Made by a program: the position numbers and the translations under genes
The notes under the pieces: model-generated
Told to the model about the DNA's origin: nothing
The model's database searches: none
The model's input: the letters and a program-made list of their open reading frames with translations, nothing else
From: a virus
Length of the DNA stretch: 31,815 nt
IMG/VR virus record: IMGVR_UViG_3300010299_000034
Coordinates: 1-31,815 of that record
Strand: one strand, 5' to 3'
Shown: in pieces, positions 17,050-24,525 of the stretch
Layout: each line of letters starts with the position of its first letter
Numbering within the stretch: position 1 is the stretch's first letter

Positions 17050-17778
17050 ATGAGTAACAGAAAATACGAAACAGAATTATTGAAGATGATCCTTAATGAG
17101 GATTACGAGCCAGGAACATCGAGTCCTTCGAAGGAAGCGCGTAATGCATTTTTAGAATCTGTAGCTAATTTTAATAATATGGGCGAAGCGATTTATCGCG
17201 AAGATTCTCTAGAAGAGTGCGTTAGTCGTCTTAGGTCGATAGTTGAACAGGCTAGTCAAGTTACAATGGATGAGTCAGAACATTGGTTTGATAAAGTGAC
17301 GGTATCACGTCATGTAAAGCAGCTAAATGAAGCAATGAAAGTATTTGAGAAAACTGCTACAGAAATGAATCAATTACAGCAACGGCTGGAGTCATCATAT
17401 GATGATATTGGTATGATTTTAAACCGTTACTATAATATTAATGAGGCTTTAAAAGATAGCGAATATATAAAAGAGGGAAAGAAATACAAGTTGGGTGATA
17501 GTTACAGTAGGGATTTCGACATAGACGGGATGTTCGATATGGCAGCTACAGTAACTGATAAATGGAGTCTTAGCGATCTCAAGAAACTATATCATTCAAT
17601 GGAAGATATGAACTTTCATGAAGATGCTGCACCACTATGGGATGCTATAGGTGCAATTGAAGATGGGCAGAAAGGATTAGCGTCAAGGTATCTTAAAGAT
17701 TTTGTTAAAAAGCTTGATGAACATCTTATGAGAGAATCATATCTTCCAATGAAATTGGATAGAAGAGCGAATATATAA
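17050..17778 (+). CDS. Helical protein of unknown function, C-terminal part apparently added later
   Basis: 242 residues. Residues 1-138 are helical and end in RYYNINEALKDSE. The remaining 104 residues are a second helical unit (KLGDSYSRDFDIDGMFDMA; SLSDLKKLYHSMEDMNFHED; APLWDAIGAIEDGQKG). The DNA for RYYNINEALKDSE (17425-17463) recurs at 18127-18165, where it is followed at once by a stop. An exact 23-base repeat at 17458-17480 and 17766-17788 flanks the C-terminal unit. So the ancestral gene probably ended near residue 138. The function is not known. Position among head genes suggests a morphogenesis or virion role. Confidence 0.75.
   Translation: MSNRKYETELLKMILNEDYEPGTSSPSKEARNAFLESVANFNNMGEAIYREDSLEECVSRLRSIVEQASQVTMDESEHWFDKVTVSRHVKQLNEAMKVFEKTATEMNQLQQRLESSYDDIGMILNRYYNINEALKDSEYIKEGKKYKLGDSYSRDFDIDGMFDMAATVTDKWSLSDLKKLYHSMEDMNFHEDAAPLWDAIGAIEDGQKGLASRYLKDFVKKLDEHLMRESYLPMKLDRRANI
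17425..17463 (+). repeat. Direct repeat A, copy 1 (39 bases)
   Basis: In frame in the 242-residue gene, encoding RYYNINEALKDSE. It matches 18127-18165 at 35 of 39 positions; the offset is 702 bases, a multiple of three. Confidence 0.85.
17458..17480 (+). repeat. Direct repeat B, copy 1 (23 bases)
   Basis: Identical to 17766-17788, offset 308 bases. Here it is coding (SEYIKEGK). In the second copy it spans the end of the same gene and the ribosome-binding site of the next. Confidence 0.88.
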
Positions 17779-17788
17779 AAGAGGGAAA
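17766..17788 (+). repeat. Direct repeat B, copy 2 (23 bases), containing a ribosome-binding site
   Basis: Exact copy of 17458-17480 in a different reading frame. It supplies the stop codon of the 242-residue gene (ATATAA) and the AGAGGG SD-like sequence before the ATG at 17791. Confidence 0.88.
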
Positions 17789-17790
17789 AA

Positions 17791-18126
17791 ATGGGCAAGA
17801 GTAAACAACATTTAGCAGAAACATATGCACGTTTATTCAAAGGTAGACCTGCAAGCAATGATCATAAACTGCTTCGTGAAGCTGTAAAATATGATGTGGA
17901 AGCAGCTGTTAAAACGATCCAAAATTTTAATAGAGGTACGGCAAGTCACTTACCAAATGAAACATATCTGGCTAAACAAATTCTAAGAGATCTGGGATAT
18001 AGAGTAACGATTAAAAATGTTAACACTGTGCTAGATCACCTAATGGCCTCATCAGACGGCGAAGAAATTCCAGCGGATATGACAATGGTTAGAGAATTGA
18101 TACCAATGTTAGAATCAGTATCATAA
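17791..18126 (+). CDS. Small helical protein inside the repeat-bounded segment
   Basis: 111 residues, helical and soluble, beginning MGKSKQHLAETYARLFKG and ending with PADMTMVRELIPMLESVS. No recognised domain. The start is supported by AGAGGGAAAAA immediately upstream. The entire gene lies between the two copies of direct repeat A, so it appears to have been gained together with the C-terminal part of the preceding gene. The function is unknown; it could be phage cargo or a virion component. Confidence 0.72.
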   Translation: MGKSKQHLAETYARLFKGRPASNDHKLLREAVKYDVEAAVKTIQNFNRGTASHLPNETYLAKQILRDLGYRVTIKNVNTVLDHLMASSDGEEIPADMTMVRELIPMLESVS

Positions 18127-18165
18127 CGTGACTATAATATTAATGAGTCATTGAAAGATAGCGAA
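18127..18165 (+). repeat. Direct repeat A, copy 2: leftover 3' end of the upstream gene
   Basis: Reads RDYNINESLKDSE followed directly by TGA (18166-18168), matching residues 126-138 of the 242-residue protein. No start codon precedes it, so it is a remnant. Its GAATGA also provides the ATG of the bS21-like gene. Confidence 0.85.
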
Positions 18166-18419
18166 TGAACAAAAAAACTAAAAAAACAAGTTATATGAAT
18201 TTACGAGCAAGAAAGACTGTCGGGCCTTCCGGAGGGGTACGAGTTGTTGGAGGAGATATCCGAAATGCACTTCGAACGTTTAAACAAGAATTAAAGAATA
18301 AGGGAGTTATTCAAGACTTAAAGGATAGGAGAGAGTTCAAATCAAAGTCTGAAATTAAACGGGAACAACGTCAACGGGCAGAGTATAGACAAAAGTTTAT
18401 ATCCGAGAATGAAATGTAA
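18165..18419 (+). CDS. Phage homologue of ribosomal protein bS21
   Basis: 84 residues. Residues about 25-78 align with bS21: VRVVGGDIRNALRTFKQ, then KGVIQDLKDRREFKSKSE, KREQRQRAEYRQKF. The core features AL-x-x-FK, GV-x-x-(L)-x-x-RR-x-F and the basic helix are kept. The first 20 residues are an extra basic tail. bS21 sits on the 30S platform near the mRNA exit and the anti-Shine-Dalgarno end of 16S rRNA. Phage-encoded bS21 is known from marine phages and may alter initiation on captured ribosomes. Tyr74 lies where Bacteroidetes bS21 has a conserved C-terminal Tyr, by my unaided alignment. The gene starts within the remnant of repeat A and ends at a terminator. Its lack of a strong SD is notable. 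Confidence 0.75.
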   Translation: MNKKTKKTSYMNLRARKTVGPSGGVRVVGGDIRNALRTFKQELKNKGVIQDLKDRREFKSKSEIKREQRQRAEYRQKFISENEM

Positions 18420-18422
18420 ATT

Positions 18423-18443
18423 AGCGCCGAAAGGCGCTTTTTT
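18423..18443 (+). terminator. Rho-independent terminator after the bS21-like gene
   Basis: Perfect six-base stem AGCGCC/GGCGCT with a GAAA tetraloop, running into six T (18438-18443). It begins four bases after the stop codon and separates the preceding head genes from the scaffold and capsid unit. Confidence 0.92.
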
Positions 18444-18469
18444 ACTATTAAGATGGATGTTTTTATAAT
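18441..18469 (+). promoter_or_regulatory. Sigma70-like promoter for the scaffold/capsid unit
   Basis: TTTACT (18441-18446) and a consensus TATAAT (18464-18469) are 17 bases apart, with the -35 overlapping the terminator T-run. No ATATTTATT element occurs in this gap. A start near 18476 would give a leader of about 120 bases. In a Bacteroidetes host the housekeeping consensus differs, which is a caution. Confidence 0.55.
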
Positions 18470-18493
18470 TACGTGTATATATATTGTTGTACG

Positions 18494-18572
18494 ATATTGT
18501 ATTCCCAATATACAATCCCTCACTTTATCACAAGCAATGCCGTTCGGCATTATTAAGGTTCAAATAACCTTA
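18494..18572 (+). other. Structured leader of the scaffold/capsid unit: three hairpins
   Basis: Three inverted repeats in series: ATATTG/CAATAT (18494-18511 region), AATGCC-GTTC-GGCATT (18536-18551), and TAAGGTT-CAAAT-AACCTTA (18554-18572). None is followed by a T-run, so they are not ordinary terminators. They could stabilise the mRNA or mask the region before the AGGACA ribosome-binding site at about 18591. No open reading frame of note is present. Confidence 0.55.
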
Positions 18573-18598
18573 CTCCAAATTTAAATAATAGGACAAGA

Positions 18599-19483
18599 AT
18601 GAAAAATTCTGATTTACTTAAAGAGGCAATCGCAGATGCTAAAGCAGTACGAGAAACTGCAATTGCCAACGCAAAACTTGCGCTAGAAGAGTCATTCGTT
18701 CCAAAGATCCAATCCATGCTATCTAACCGCATTGCTGAAGAGGAAGGCGGAGAAGAAATGGAAGAACCTGTGGAGGAGCCAGTAATGGACGAAATGCCAC
18801 CAGAGGAAGAAGAGGTATCAATGGAAGAAGGTGATGACTACGAAGAAAAATCTATCGAAGAGATGGATGATGAAGATGAGCTAGAACTTGAAGCGATTAT
18901 TCGTGAGCTGGAAAGCGAAGAAGAAGAGCCGATGGAAGAAGGTGATTATTCGGAAGAAGAAGAGCCGATGGAAGAAGGTGATTATTCGGAAGAAGAAGAG
19001 ATGATGGAAGAGGGTGATGACTATGAAGAGGATATGGATGATGACATCAGTATTGATGAAATCATTAAGTCTCTAACTGAAGAAGATTACGAAGAAGAAG
19101 AGGCTGAAGTAGATGATACGGCAGCTGAACTAGAAGAGGCTATGAACGTGATTCGCTTCTTGAAGTCAAAGCTTAACGAAGTGAACCTTCTAAACGCAAA
19201 ACTACTTTTCTCAAACAAACTATTCAAGAACCATGCATTATCTGAAACACAGAAAATGAAAGTAATAGAAAACTTCGATAGAGCTGAGACTCTACGTGAA
19301 GTGAAGTTAGTCTTTGCTACATTATCTGAATCATTCATTGGTGCAGGCGAAAGAGTAAAAAGAACCGTTAGCGAAGGATACGGGTCAAGAACAAGTCAAT
19401 CAACAGCTCCTAAGAAAGAAATTCTTTCAGAAGGAAATGCATTGGCGGCTCGTTGGAAGAAGCTAGCAAATATTAAAGGATAA
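18599..19483 (+). CDS. Prohead core scaffold protein (T4 gp22-like)
   Basis: 294 residues, extremely acidic in the middle (about 45-185: EEEPMEEGDYS repeats) and helical at both ends (LLKEAIADAKAVRETAIANAK; LNEVNLLNAKLLFSNKLFKN). Position just before the capsid gene, acidic coiled-coil character and helical ends match gp22-type scaffolds of T4-like phages, which fill the prohead and are then cut up by the prohead protease. The C-terminal segment (LSETQKMKVIENFDRAETLREVK) resembles this family. The acidic part contains a 36-base tandem repeat. The start has AGGACA upstream. It shares a transcription unit with the capsid gene, three bases away. Confidence 0.88.
   Translation: MKNSDLLKEAIADAKAVRETAIANAKLALEESFVPKIQSMLSNRIAEEEGGEEMEEPVEEPVMDEMPPEEEEVSMEEGDDYEEKSIEEMDDEDELELEAIIRELESEEEEPMEEGDYSEEEEPMEEGDYSEEEEMMEEGDDYEEDMDDDISIDEIIKSLTEEDYEEEEAEVDDTAAELEEAMNVIRFLKSKLNEVNLLNAKLLFSNKLFKNHALSETQKMKVIENFDRAETLREVKLVFATLSESFIGAGERVKRTVSEGYGSRTSQSTAPKKEILSEGNALAARWKKLANIKG
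18917..19024 (+). repeat. 36-base tandem repeat in the scaffold gene
   Basis: Copies at 18917-18952 and 18953-18988 are identical; a third, diverged copy follows from 18989. Each encodes 12 residues, EEEEPMEEGDYS. Such perfect copies imply recent unit duplication and likely length variation among relatives. Confidence 0.9.
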
Positions 19484-19486
19484 ACA

Positions 19487-21184
19487 ATGAACATAAATTC
19501 ATTACTACCTCATGAACATGCAGCAACTCAAAAAGAAGTGGCTATTCAGCTTGAAAACAAGTGGAAAGGGTCAGGTCTTCTAGAGGGGTTGGATAGCGAG
19601 ATCGATAGACGTTCAATGGCCGTTCTTTTGGAAAACCAGGCTCGTCAACTTGTAACTGAAGCATCAGCTACAGGAGCGCAGTCTAATGCAGAAGAATGGG
19701 CAGGCGTTGCTCTACCACTGGTACGTAGAATCTTTGCTGAAATTGCAGCTAAAGATTTCGTTTCTGTTCAGCCGATGAACCTACCTTCAGGTCTAGTATT
19801 CTACTTAGACTTCAAGTATGGAACAGGTGTTGGTCAGATTGATAGCGTAGCAGGAGGTAACGACTTCTTGACAGGCCAAGGACGTACAGCTGAGTCTGAC
19901 TCTGTATTCGGTATCACTGATGCAGCAGCAGGTACTCCAGCAACAGAAGGTCTTTACGGACCTGGTCGTTTCGGATATACCGTTAACGAAACAGTGACAG
20001 CTCTATTATCAGCTGGTACAGGTGTAACCGATGCTCGTACGGGATCTATTAACCCGACGACAGGACTATTTACTGCAGCAACATCAATGGATGATGCAGC
20101 GTTCCAAGCATTCACGAACTACAATTCTGAATTCTCTGCTTCAGCAGCAGCTGTTGGAAACGTATTCCATGTAGTATCTATTCCATCCGCTTCACTTACA
20201 AATTATGATATTAACGGTGTTAGATCGTTTAACCTATCAGGATCTGGAGCAGGATTTAATGTGTTCCCAGAATTTACAAGAACAACCGAAAATGGTTCTC
20301 ATGTAGAATTCTTGGTACACTCTATCGCTGGTACACCTTCATTTAAAGTTGCGTATGCTAAGCAGCCAACTGATATCACTCGTGGTGATTATGAAGATAC
20401 TGTAGGTGATGCAACTACTAACTCACTTTCGATTCCAGAGATCAACCTTGAGATGAGATCTGAACCGATCGTTGCTAAGACTAGAAAGCTTAAGGCTATT
20501 TGGTCTCCTGAATTTGCTCAGGACTTGAATGCTTATCACTCAATTGATGCTGAAGCAGAATTGACAAGCATGCTTTCTGAATATGTTTCGCAAGAAATTG
20601 ATTTGGAAATCTTAGACATGCTTATCCAGAATGCACAGACAACTGATAAGTGGTCAGCACGTGTTGGATATGAGTTTAATGCTGCAACGAACACGTTCAG
20701 TGCCGGCGCAACAGCAGCTCAAGCATACAACCAAGGAACATGGTTCCAGACTCTTGGAACTAAGATCCAAAAGGTAAGTAACAAGATTCACCAATTGACT
20801 CTAAGAGGTGGAGCTAACTTCCTTGTATGTTCTCCAACAGTGGCAACAATCCTAGAATCTATTCCTGGATATGCTGCAGACACTGACGGTGATAAGATGC
20901 AGTTCGCAATGGGTGTTCAGAAAGTTGGATCTATCAACAGTAGGTTCCAAGTGTATAAGAACCCTTACATGACTGAGAACGTTATTTTGATGGGATACCG
21001 TGGATCTCAGTTCCTAGAAACAGGAGCTGTTTATTCTCCATATATTCCGTTGATCATGACTCCTCTATTGCATGACCCAGAAGACTTCACTCCACGTAAA
21101 GGTGTGATGACTCGTTATGCTAAGAAGATCACTCGTCCTGAGTTCTATGGTAAGGTCTTTGTCCACGGACTAGAGACTATATAA
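19487..21184 (+). CDS. Major capsid protein (T4 gp23-like)
   Basis: 565 residues building the head lattice. Typical gp23 features: ALPLVRRIFAEIAAKDFVSVQPM and PSGLVFYLDFKYG near residues 75-110, PEINLEMRSEPIVAKTRKLKAIWSPEFAQDL in the centre, and PLIMTPLLHDPEDFTPRKGVMTRYAKKITRPEFYGKVFVHGL at the end. The N-terminal 58 residues are helical and end in RQLVTE-A, a plausible site for the prohead protease, whose known preference is a hydrophobic residue two before Glu. Maturation would therefore remove about 58 residues. The gene is three bases from the scaffold gene and is followed by a strong terminator. Confidence 0.97.
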   Translation: MNINSLLPHEHAATQKEVAIQLENKWKGSGLLEGLDSEIDRRSMAVLLENQARQLVTEASATGAQSNAEEWAGVALPLVRRIFAEIAAKDFVSVQPMNLPSGLVFYLDFKYGTGVGQIDSVAGGNDFLTGQGRTAESDSVFGITDAAAGTPATEGLYGPGRFGYTVNETVTALLSAGTGVTDARTGSINPTTGLFTAATSMDDAAFQAFTNYNSEFSASAAAVGNVFHVVSIPSASLTNYDINGVRSFNLSGSGAGFNVFPEFTRTTENGSHVEFLVHSIAGTPSFKVAYAKQPTDITRGDYEDTVGDATTNSLSIPEINLEMRSEPIVAKTRKLKAIWSPEFAQDLNAYHSIDAEAELTSMLSEYVSQEIDLEILDMLIQNAQTTDKWSARVGYEFNAATNTFSAGATAAQAYNQGTWFQTLGTKIQKVSNKIHQLTLRGGANFLVCSPTVATILESIPGYAADTDGDKMQFAMGVQKVGSINSRFQVYKNPYMTENVILMGYRGSQFLETGAVYSPYIPLIMTPLLHDPEDFTPRKGVMTRYAKKITRPEFYGKVFVHGLETI

Positions 21185-21203
21185 TCGAGTTTAATTGATT
21201 ATT

Positions 21204-21234
21204 AAAAAGGGGAGGCTTCGGTCTCCCTTTTTTT
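21204..21234 (+). terminator. Rho-independent terminator after the major capsid gene
   Basis: AAAGGG(G)AG pairs with CTCCCTTT around a GCTTCGGT loop with one bulged G, running into a T-tract (21228-21234). It begins 20 bases after the stop. Confidence 0.85.
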
Positions 21235-21255
21235 ACATCTACTTGTCCGGTTACG

Positions 21256-21264
21256 ATATTTATA
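21256..21264 (+). promoter_or_regulatory. ATATTTATA element before the PhoH-like gene
   Basis: Lies after the capsid terminator, 22 bases before the ATG at 21287. The ninth base is A rather than T. It restarts expression after termination, as a promoter would. Confidence 0.6.
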
Positions 21265-21286
21265 ATAAATCATTTATTTGACGTGT

Positions 21287-21949
21287 ATGGCGAAGGCAGA
21301 GAATAAGGCGAAGACGCCTCCAAAAGGCAATGTTCGATTTTCAATCATATTATCAGAAGAACAGAAATTAGCTAAGGCTGAAATATTAAAACATCCGTAT
21401 AATTTTATTTTGGGTGCAGCAGGAACTGGTAAAACATTATTAGCAGTTCAGATTGCCCTTGATATGTTCTTTAAAAGACAATACAACAAAATTGTAATTA
21501 CAAGACCAACTGTTTCTACAGAAGATAACGGATTCTTACCCGGCGATGCAAATGAAAAGATGGAGCCATGGCTAGTTCCGATCAGATCGAATATGCGCAA
21601 GGTATACAACAAACAAGAGAAGTTGACTCAGTTAGAAACATCAGATGAAATTGAATTAGTATCGTTAGCTCATTTTAGAGGACGTACATTTGATGATTCA
21701 ATTGTAATAGTAGATGAATGTCAGAACTTAACCAGATCGCAGTTGGCCATGGCCATCGGTCGACTTGGTAAGAATTCAAAAATGATGTTTTGTGGTGATT
21801 CAAAACAAATTGATTTGCGAGATAAAAACCACTCGGCTATACACGATGTATCTAAGCTATTAGTATCAAATAGCGTTTATAGATGTAATCTTACAGACTC
21901 ACATAGACACGAAGCAGTGAATGAATTATTAGATCTGCTATATGCTTGA
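21287..21949 (+). CDS. phoH: PhoH-like P-loop ATPase
   Basis: 220 residues from the ATG at 21287; a TTG three codons upstream is a weaker start. Walker A is GAAGTGKT (43-50), Walker B IVIVDECQN (D143, E144), followed by GDSKQIDLRDK (a sensor-like motif) and SHRHEAV near the end. Also present is ITRPTVSTEDNGFLPGDANEKMEPW, a hallmark of PhoH. PhoH is a cytoplasmic ATPase common in marine phages; its real activity is disputed (RNA helicase or phosphate-stress related). Its place here, between capsid and neck genes in the late region, is unusual for T4 order. It has its own ATATTTATA element. Confidence 0.93.
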   Translation: MAKAENKAKTPPKGNVRFSIILSEEQKLAKAEILKHPYNFILGAAGTGKTLLAVQIALDMFFKRQYNKIVITRPTVSTEDNGFLPGDANEKMEPWLVPIRSNMRKVYNKQEKLTQLETSDEIELVSLAHFRGRTFDDSIVIVDECQNLTRSQLAMAIGRLGKNSKMMFCGDSKQIDLRDKNHSAIHDVSKLLVSNSVYRCNLTDSHRHEAVNELLDLLYA

Positions 21950-21954
21950 TCTGT

Positions 21955-21963
21955 ATATTTATT
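21955..21963 (+). promoter_or_regulatory. ATATTTATT element before the neck gene block
   Basis: Ends 16 bases before the ATG at 21980 and is followed by ATAAAGGA, including an SD-like AAAGGA. It heads three consecutive neck and tail completion genes. Confidence 0.62.
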
Positions 21964-21979
21964 ATAAAGGATTGCTCGT

Positions 21980-23149
21980 ATGGCAACTGATATTATAGTA
22001 TGGCCTGGTTCATCATCTTTCTTTCCAGGGGATACTCCATTTGAACTATATGATAACGATCTTCAATTTCAGTATGACGCTCCGAGAGTCGCTGAATGGA
22101 CAGCAAAAAGACTAGGATATCCAATAACGGATATAGAACTACAAGATTGTAATTTCTTTGCATGTTTCGAAGAGGCTGTATCAGAATATGGAGCTCAGCT
22201 CAATACGTTCAATATACGAGATAACATGCTTAACTTGTACGGGTCTAGTACAGGCTCATCGACAAATTTATCAGGAAGAACAGTATCTCCTAATTTTGGC
22301 GGTTTAATCGAATTGGCAAAGGAATATGGGACAGAAGCCGGCTCCGGAGGAAATGTTACTTATTATACGGGGTCAATCACAATTAGTTCTAGCCAACAAA
22401 TGTATGACTTGACTGATACTGGCAGCGTGACATTTGAACAAGGAACCCCGGGAGTAGATGATATTGAAATTAAACGAGTGTTCCATGCCGCACCGCCGGC
22501 AATCGTACGTTATTTTGATCCGTATGCAGGTTCTGGCTTAGGGACGCAACAAATGTTAGATGGATTCGGATGGGGAGGACTTTCTACATCAGTTTCATTT
22601 ATGATGATGCCAGTATACTTCGACGCATTAAGAGTCCAGGCTATCGAGTTTAATGACCAAATACGTAAGTCAGCATTTACGTTTGAGCTTATTAATAATA
22701 GAATAAGATTCTTCCCAATACCAAATGGAACGAATTTCAGAAAGGTATACTTCCAATATATACTTAAAGCTGATAGGGCTAATGCGTTAAAGGGAACTAC
22801 TGGTACGGTATCTGATTTTTCTAATGTTCCATATGAATCAATTACTTACAAGACTATTAATGCAGTTGGAAAGCAATGGATTAGAAGATACACATTAGCG
22901 TTAGCAAAAGAGATGCTAGGTTATGTTCGTAGTAAGTATTCGTCGCTTCCAATACCGAATGCTGAAATAACATTGAATGGTGATCAGTTAGTGAGCGCTG
23001 CAGAAGCCGAAAAGCAAGCACTTATCGAAGAACTTAAAGAGATACTAGACTCAATGTCAAGGCAAGCACAATTGGAACGTAAACAGGCAGAGGCAGAATC
23101 CATGCAACAACAGCTTGCTAAGATTCCAACTAAAATATACATTGGATGA
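21980..23149 (+). CDS. Neck/head completion protein (T4 gp13-like)
   Basis: 389 residues. The N-terminal segment with VAEWTAKRLGYPITDIELQDCNFFACFEEAVSEY is the recognisable part of gp13-like neck proteins in marine T4-like phages. A Gly/Ser-rich loop region follows (about 85-125), then a beta-rich centre, a segment VYFDALRVQAIEFNDQIRKSAF, and a helical C-terminus with coiled-coil character (LIEELKEILDSMSRQAQLERKQAEAE). The protein closes the packaged head and joins it to the tail. Gene order (followed by gp14- and gp15-like genes) supports the assignment. Confidence 0.85.
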   Translation: MATDIIVWPGSSSFFPGDTPFELYDNDLQFQYDAPRVAEWTAKRLGYPITDIELQDCNFFACFEEAVSEYGAQLNTFNIRDNMLNLYGSSTGSSTNLSGRTVSPNFGGLIELAKEYGTEAGSGGNVTYYTGSITISSSQQMYDLTDTGSVTFEQGTPGVDDIEIKRVFHAAPPAIVRYFDPYAGSGLGTQQMLDGFGWGGLSTSVSFMMMPVYFDALRVQAIEFNDQIRKSAFTFELINNRIRFFPIPNGTNFRKVYFQYILKADRANALKGTTGTVSDFSNVPYESITYKTINAVGKQWIRRYTLALAKEMLGYVRSKYSSLPIPNAEITLNGDQLVSAAEAEKQALIEELKEILDSMSRQAQLERKQAEAESMQQQLAKIPTKIYIG

Positions 23150-23152
23150 TAG

Positions 23153-23686
23153 ATGGCATTATATGGATCAAAACGAGATGCGAAATTAGTTAAGTCTATT
23201 AATCGAGAGTTAATCAATGACTATATCGATATGGAAGTAGGAATCTACATTCTAAGTTTAGATGATACTAAAGCCAACATATATGATGAGTCAGATACAA
23301 AAGTATACCAGCCAGTAATACGAATTAATGCTTTAATCGGGAAGGATGATAAAGTATTTGATAGTACAGAAATTTACGATCAGAATAGGACAGCTACATT
23401 TGGATTTATTCGTGACGATTTAGTCAATGAAAACATTGTTTTAAAAGAAGGCGATGTAATTGAATTTGATAATGAGTTCTATGAAATTGATACGGTGGGC
23501 TCATCACAGTATTGGGCCGGCAAGAATCCATCGACAGATTTAGGATTCACTTTAAATGATAGAAAAGAATTTGGTTTGTCTGTAGCTGTTAATGTAACGG
23601 CCCATTTGACAAGGCGTAACAGATTGAATATTCAAGAAGTTCGTTCAGGTCAGAATAAATCTAATGTAATACCTAAGAACTTATAA
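23153..23686 (+). CDS. Neck protein (T4 gp14-like)
   Basis: 177 residues, mostly beta. The conserved core includes EIYDQNRTATFGFIRDDLV, EGDVIEFDNEFYEIDTV, SSQYWAGKNP and VTAHLTRRNRLNIQEVR, which fit gp14-type neck proteins that work with gp13 to seal the head. Length is somewhat shorter than T4 gp14. The gene starts three bases after the previous stop and overlaps the start of the next by one base (TAATG). Confidence 0.87.
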   Translation: MALYGSKRDAKLVKSINRELINDYIDMEVGIYILSLDDTKANIYDESDTKVYQPVIRINALIGKDDKVFDSTEIYDQNRTATFGFIRDDLVNENIVLKEGDVIEFDNEFYEIDTVGSSQYWAGKNPSTDLGFTLNDRKEFGLSVAVNVTAHLTRRNRLNIQEVRSGQNKSNVIPKNL

Positions 23687-24486
23687 TGGCAAAGAAAGAG
23701 TTAAAACAAACCCAATCTTCATATAGTAATGACCCAAAAACTAACAGGGCTAACGAAGTTCGTCGTGATAATGATATTATCCGGACTCCAAAAATTACAA
23801 TCGAAGATATCGACTTTGCTATATTCTCATACATACGTGATGTCATCCGTCCGCAGATTAAAGAGAACGGGCAAATGATAGATGTTCCGGTGATGTGGGC
23901 TAATGGAGAGAAGTGGGCTCAAGTACAAGCTCGAGGTTTTATGCGAGATAGAAAAGGAAAAGTAATGACTCCAGTATTTTCTATTCGTAGAACTAATTTG
24001 GTAGAACGAGACGAACTTAAAGCATTGGGGGTGAATCAGAACCCCGACTCGAACAATTACGTTTTTGAGAATAAGTATACAAAGAATAATAGGTATAGCA
24101 GATTATCAGTATTACAGAATACTAGTAGAGGTAGAGAATTGTATATCTCTCCCGTCCCGGAATTCGTAAATGTATCATATGAGTTCGTAATATGGACAGA
24201 GTATACGGAACAGTTAAATGCAGTGATAGAACAGATAGTACCTACTAATGGATTTGCATATGGAACTACTTTCAAGTTCCCGACTTATTTAAGAGATGTA
24301 TCAATAGAGACTACAAATGTAGCTGGAGAAGATAGAGTTGTAAGAGCAACACTCCCGGCAGAGGTGAAAGGTACATTATTAATGCCATATGAATTACAGG
24401 CATCGAATTTACAAAAAAGGTTTTCTCCTAAGAAGGTTGTATTCGGTAATGAATCGGATGGTACTGGGCTAATTAATCCTGGATAA
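23686..24486 (+). CDS. Tail completion/sheath stabiliser protein (T4 gp15-like)
   Basis: 266 residues. Recognisable parts: ITIEDIDFAIFSYIRDVIRPQIKENG, VPVMWANGEKWAQVQARGFMRDRKGKV, PVFSIRRTNLVERDEL, VSYEFVIWTEYTEQLNAVIEQI, and near the C-terminus AEVKGTLLMPYELQ. These fit gp15/gp3-type proteins that cap the tail and hold the sheath to the neck. The order 13-14-15 is the T4 order. The ATG overlaps the preceding stop. The region after it contains no obvious hairpin terminator. Confidence 0.88.
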   Translation: MAKKELKQTQSSYSNDPKTNRANEVRRDNDIIRTPKITIEDIDFAIFSYIRDVIRPQIKENGQMIDVPVMWANGEKWAQVQARGFMRDRKGKVMTPVFSIRRTNLVERDELKALGVNQNPDSNNYVFENKYTKNNRYSRLSVLQNTSRGRELYISPVPEFVNVSYEFVIWTEYTEQLNAVIEQIVPTNGFAYGTTFKFPTYLRDVSIETTNVAGEDRVVRATLPAEVKGTLLMPYELQASNLQKRFSPKKVVFGNESDGTGLINPG

Positions 24487-24501
24487 TCCTTCTTCTTTTT
24501 C

Positions 24502-24510
24502 ATATTTATT
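24502..24510 (+). promoter_or_regulatory. ATATTTATT element before the fibre region
   Basis: Ends 15 bases before the ATG at 24526, followed by TAAAAGGA with an SD-like AAAAGGA. Same arrangement as at 2988 and 7813. Confidence 0.62.
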
Positions 24511-24525
24511 TAAAAGGATACGACT

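Noticed and set aside
18554-18572. GGTTCAAAT within a hairpin resembles the T-arm of a tRNA, with CCA shortly after
   Set aside because: The stem and loop do not line up as a five-base stem with seven-base loop in the right register, and no acceptor, D or anticodon arms can be formed upstream.
21278-21286. TTG start three codons upstream for the PhoH-like gene
   Set aside because: ATG at 21287 is a stronger start and fits the family; the extra residues add nothing recognisable.
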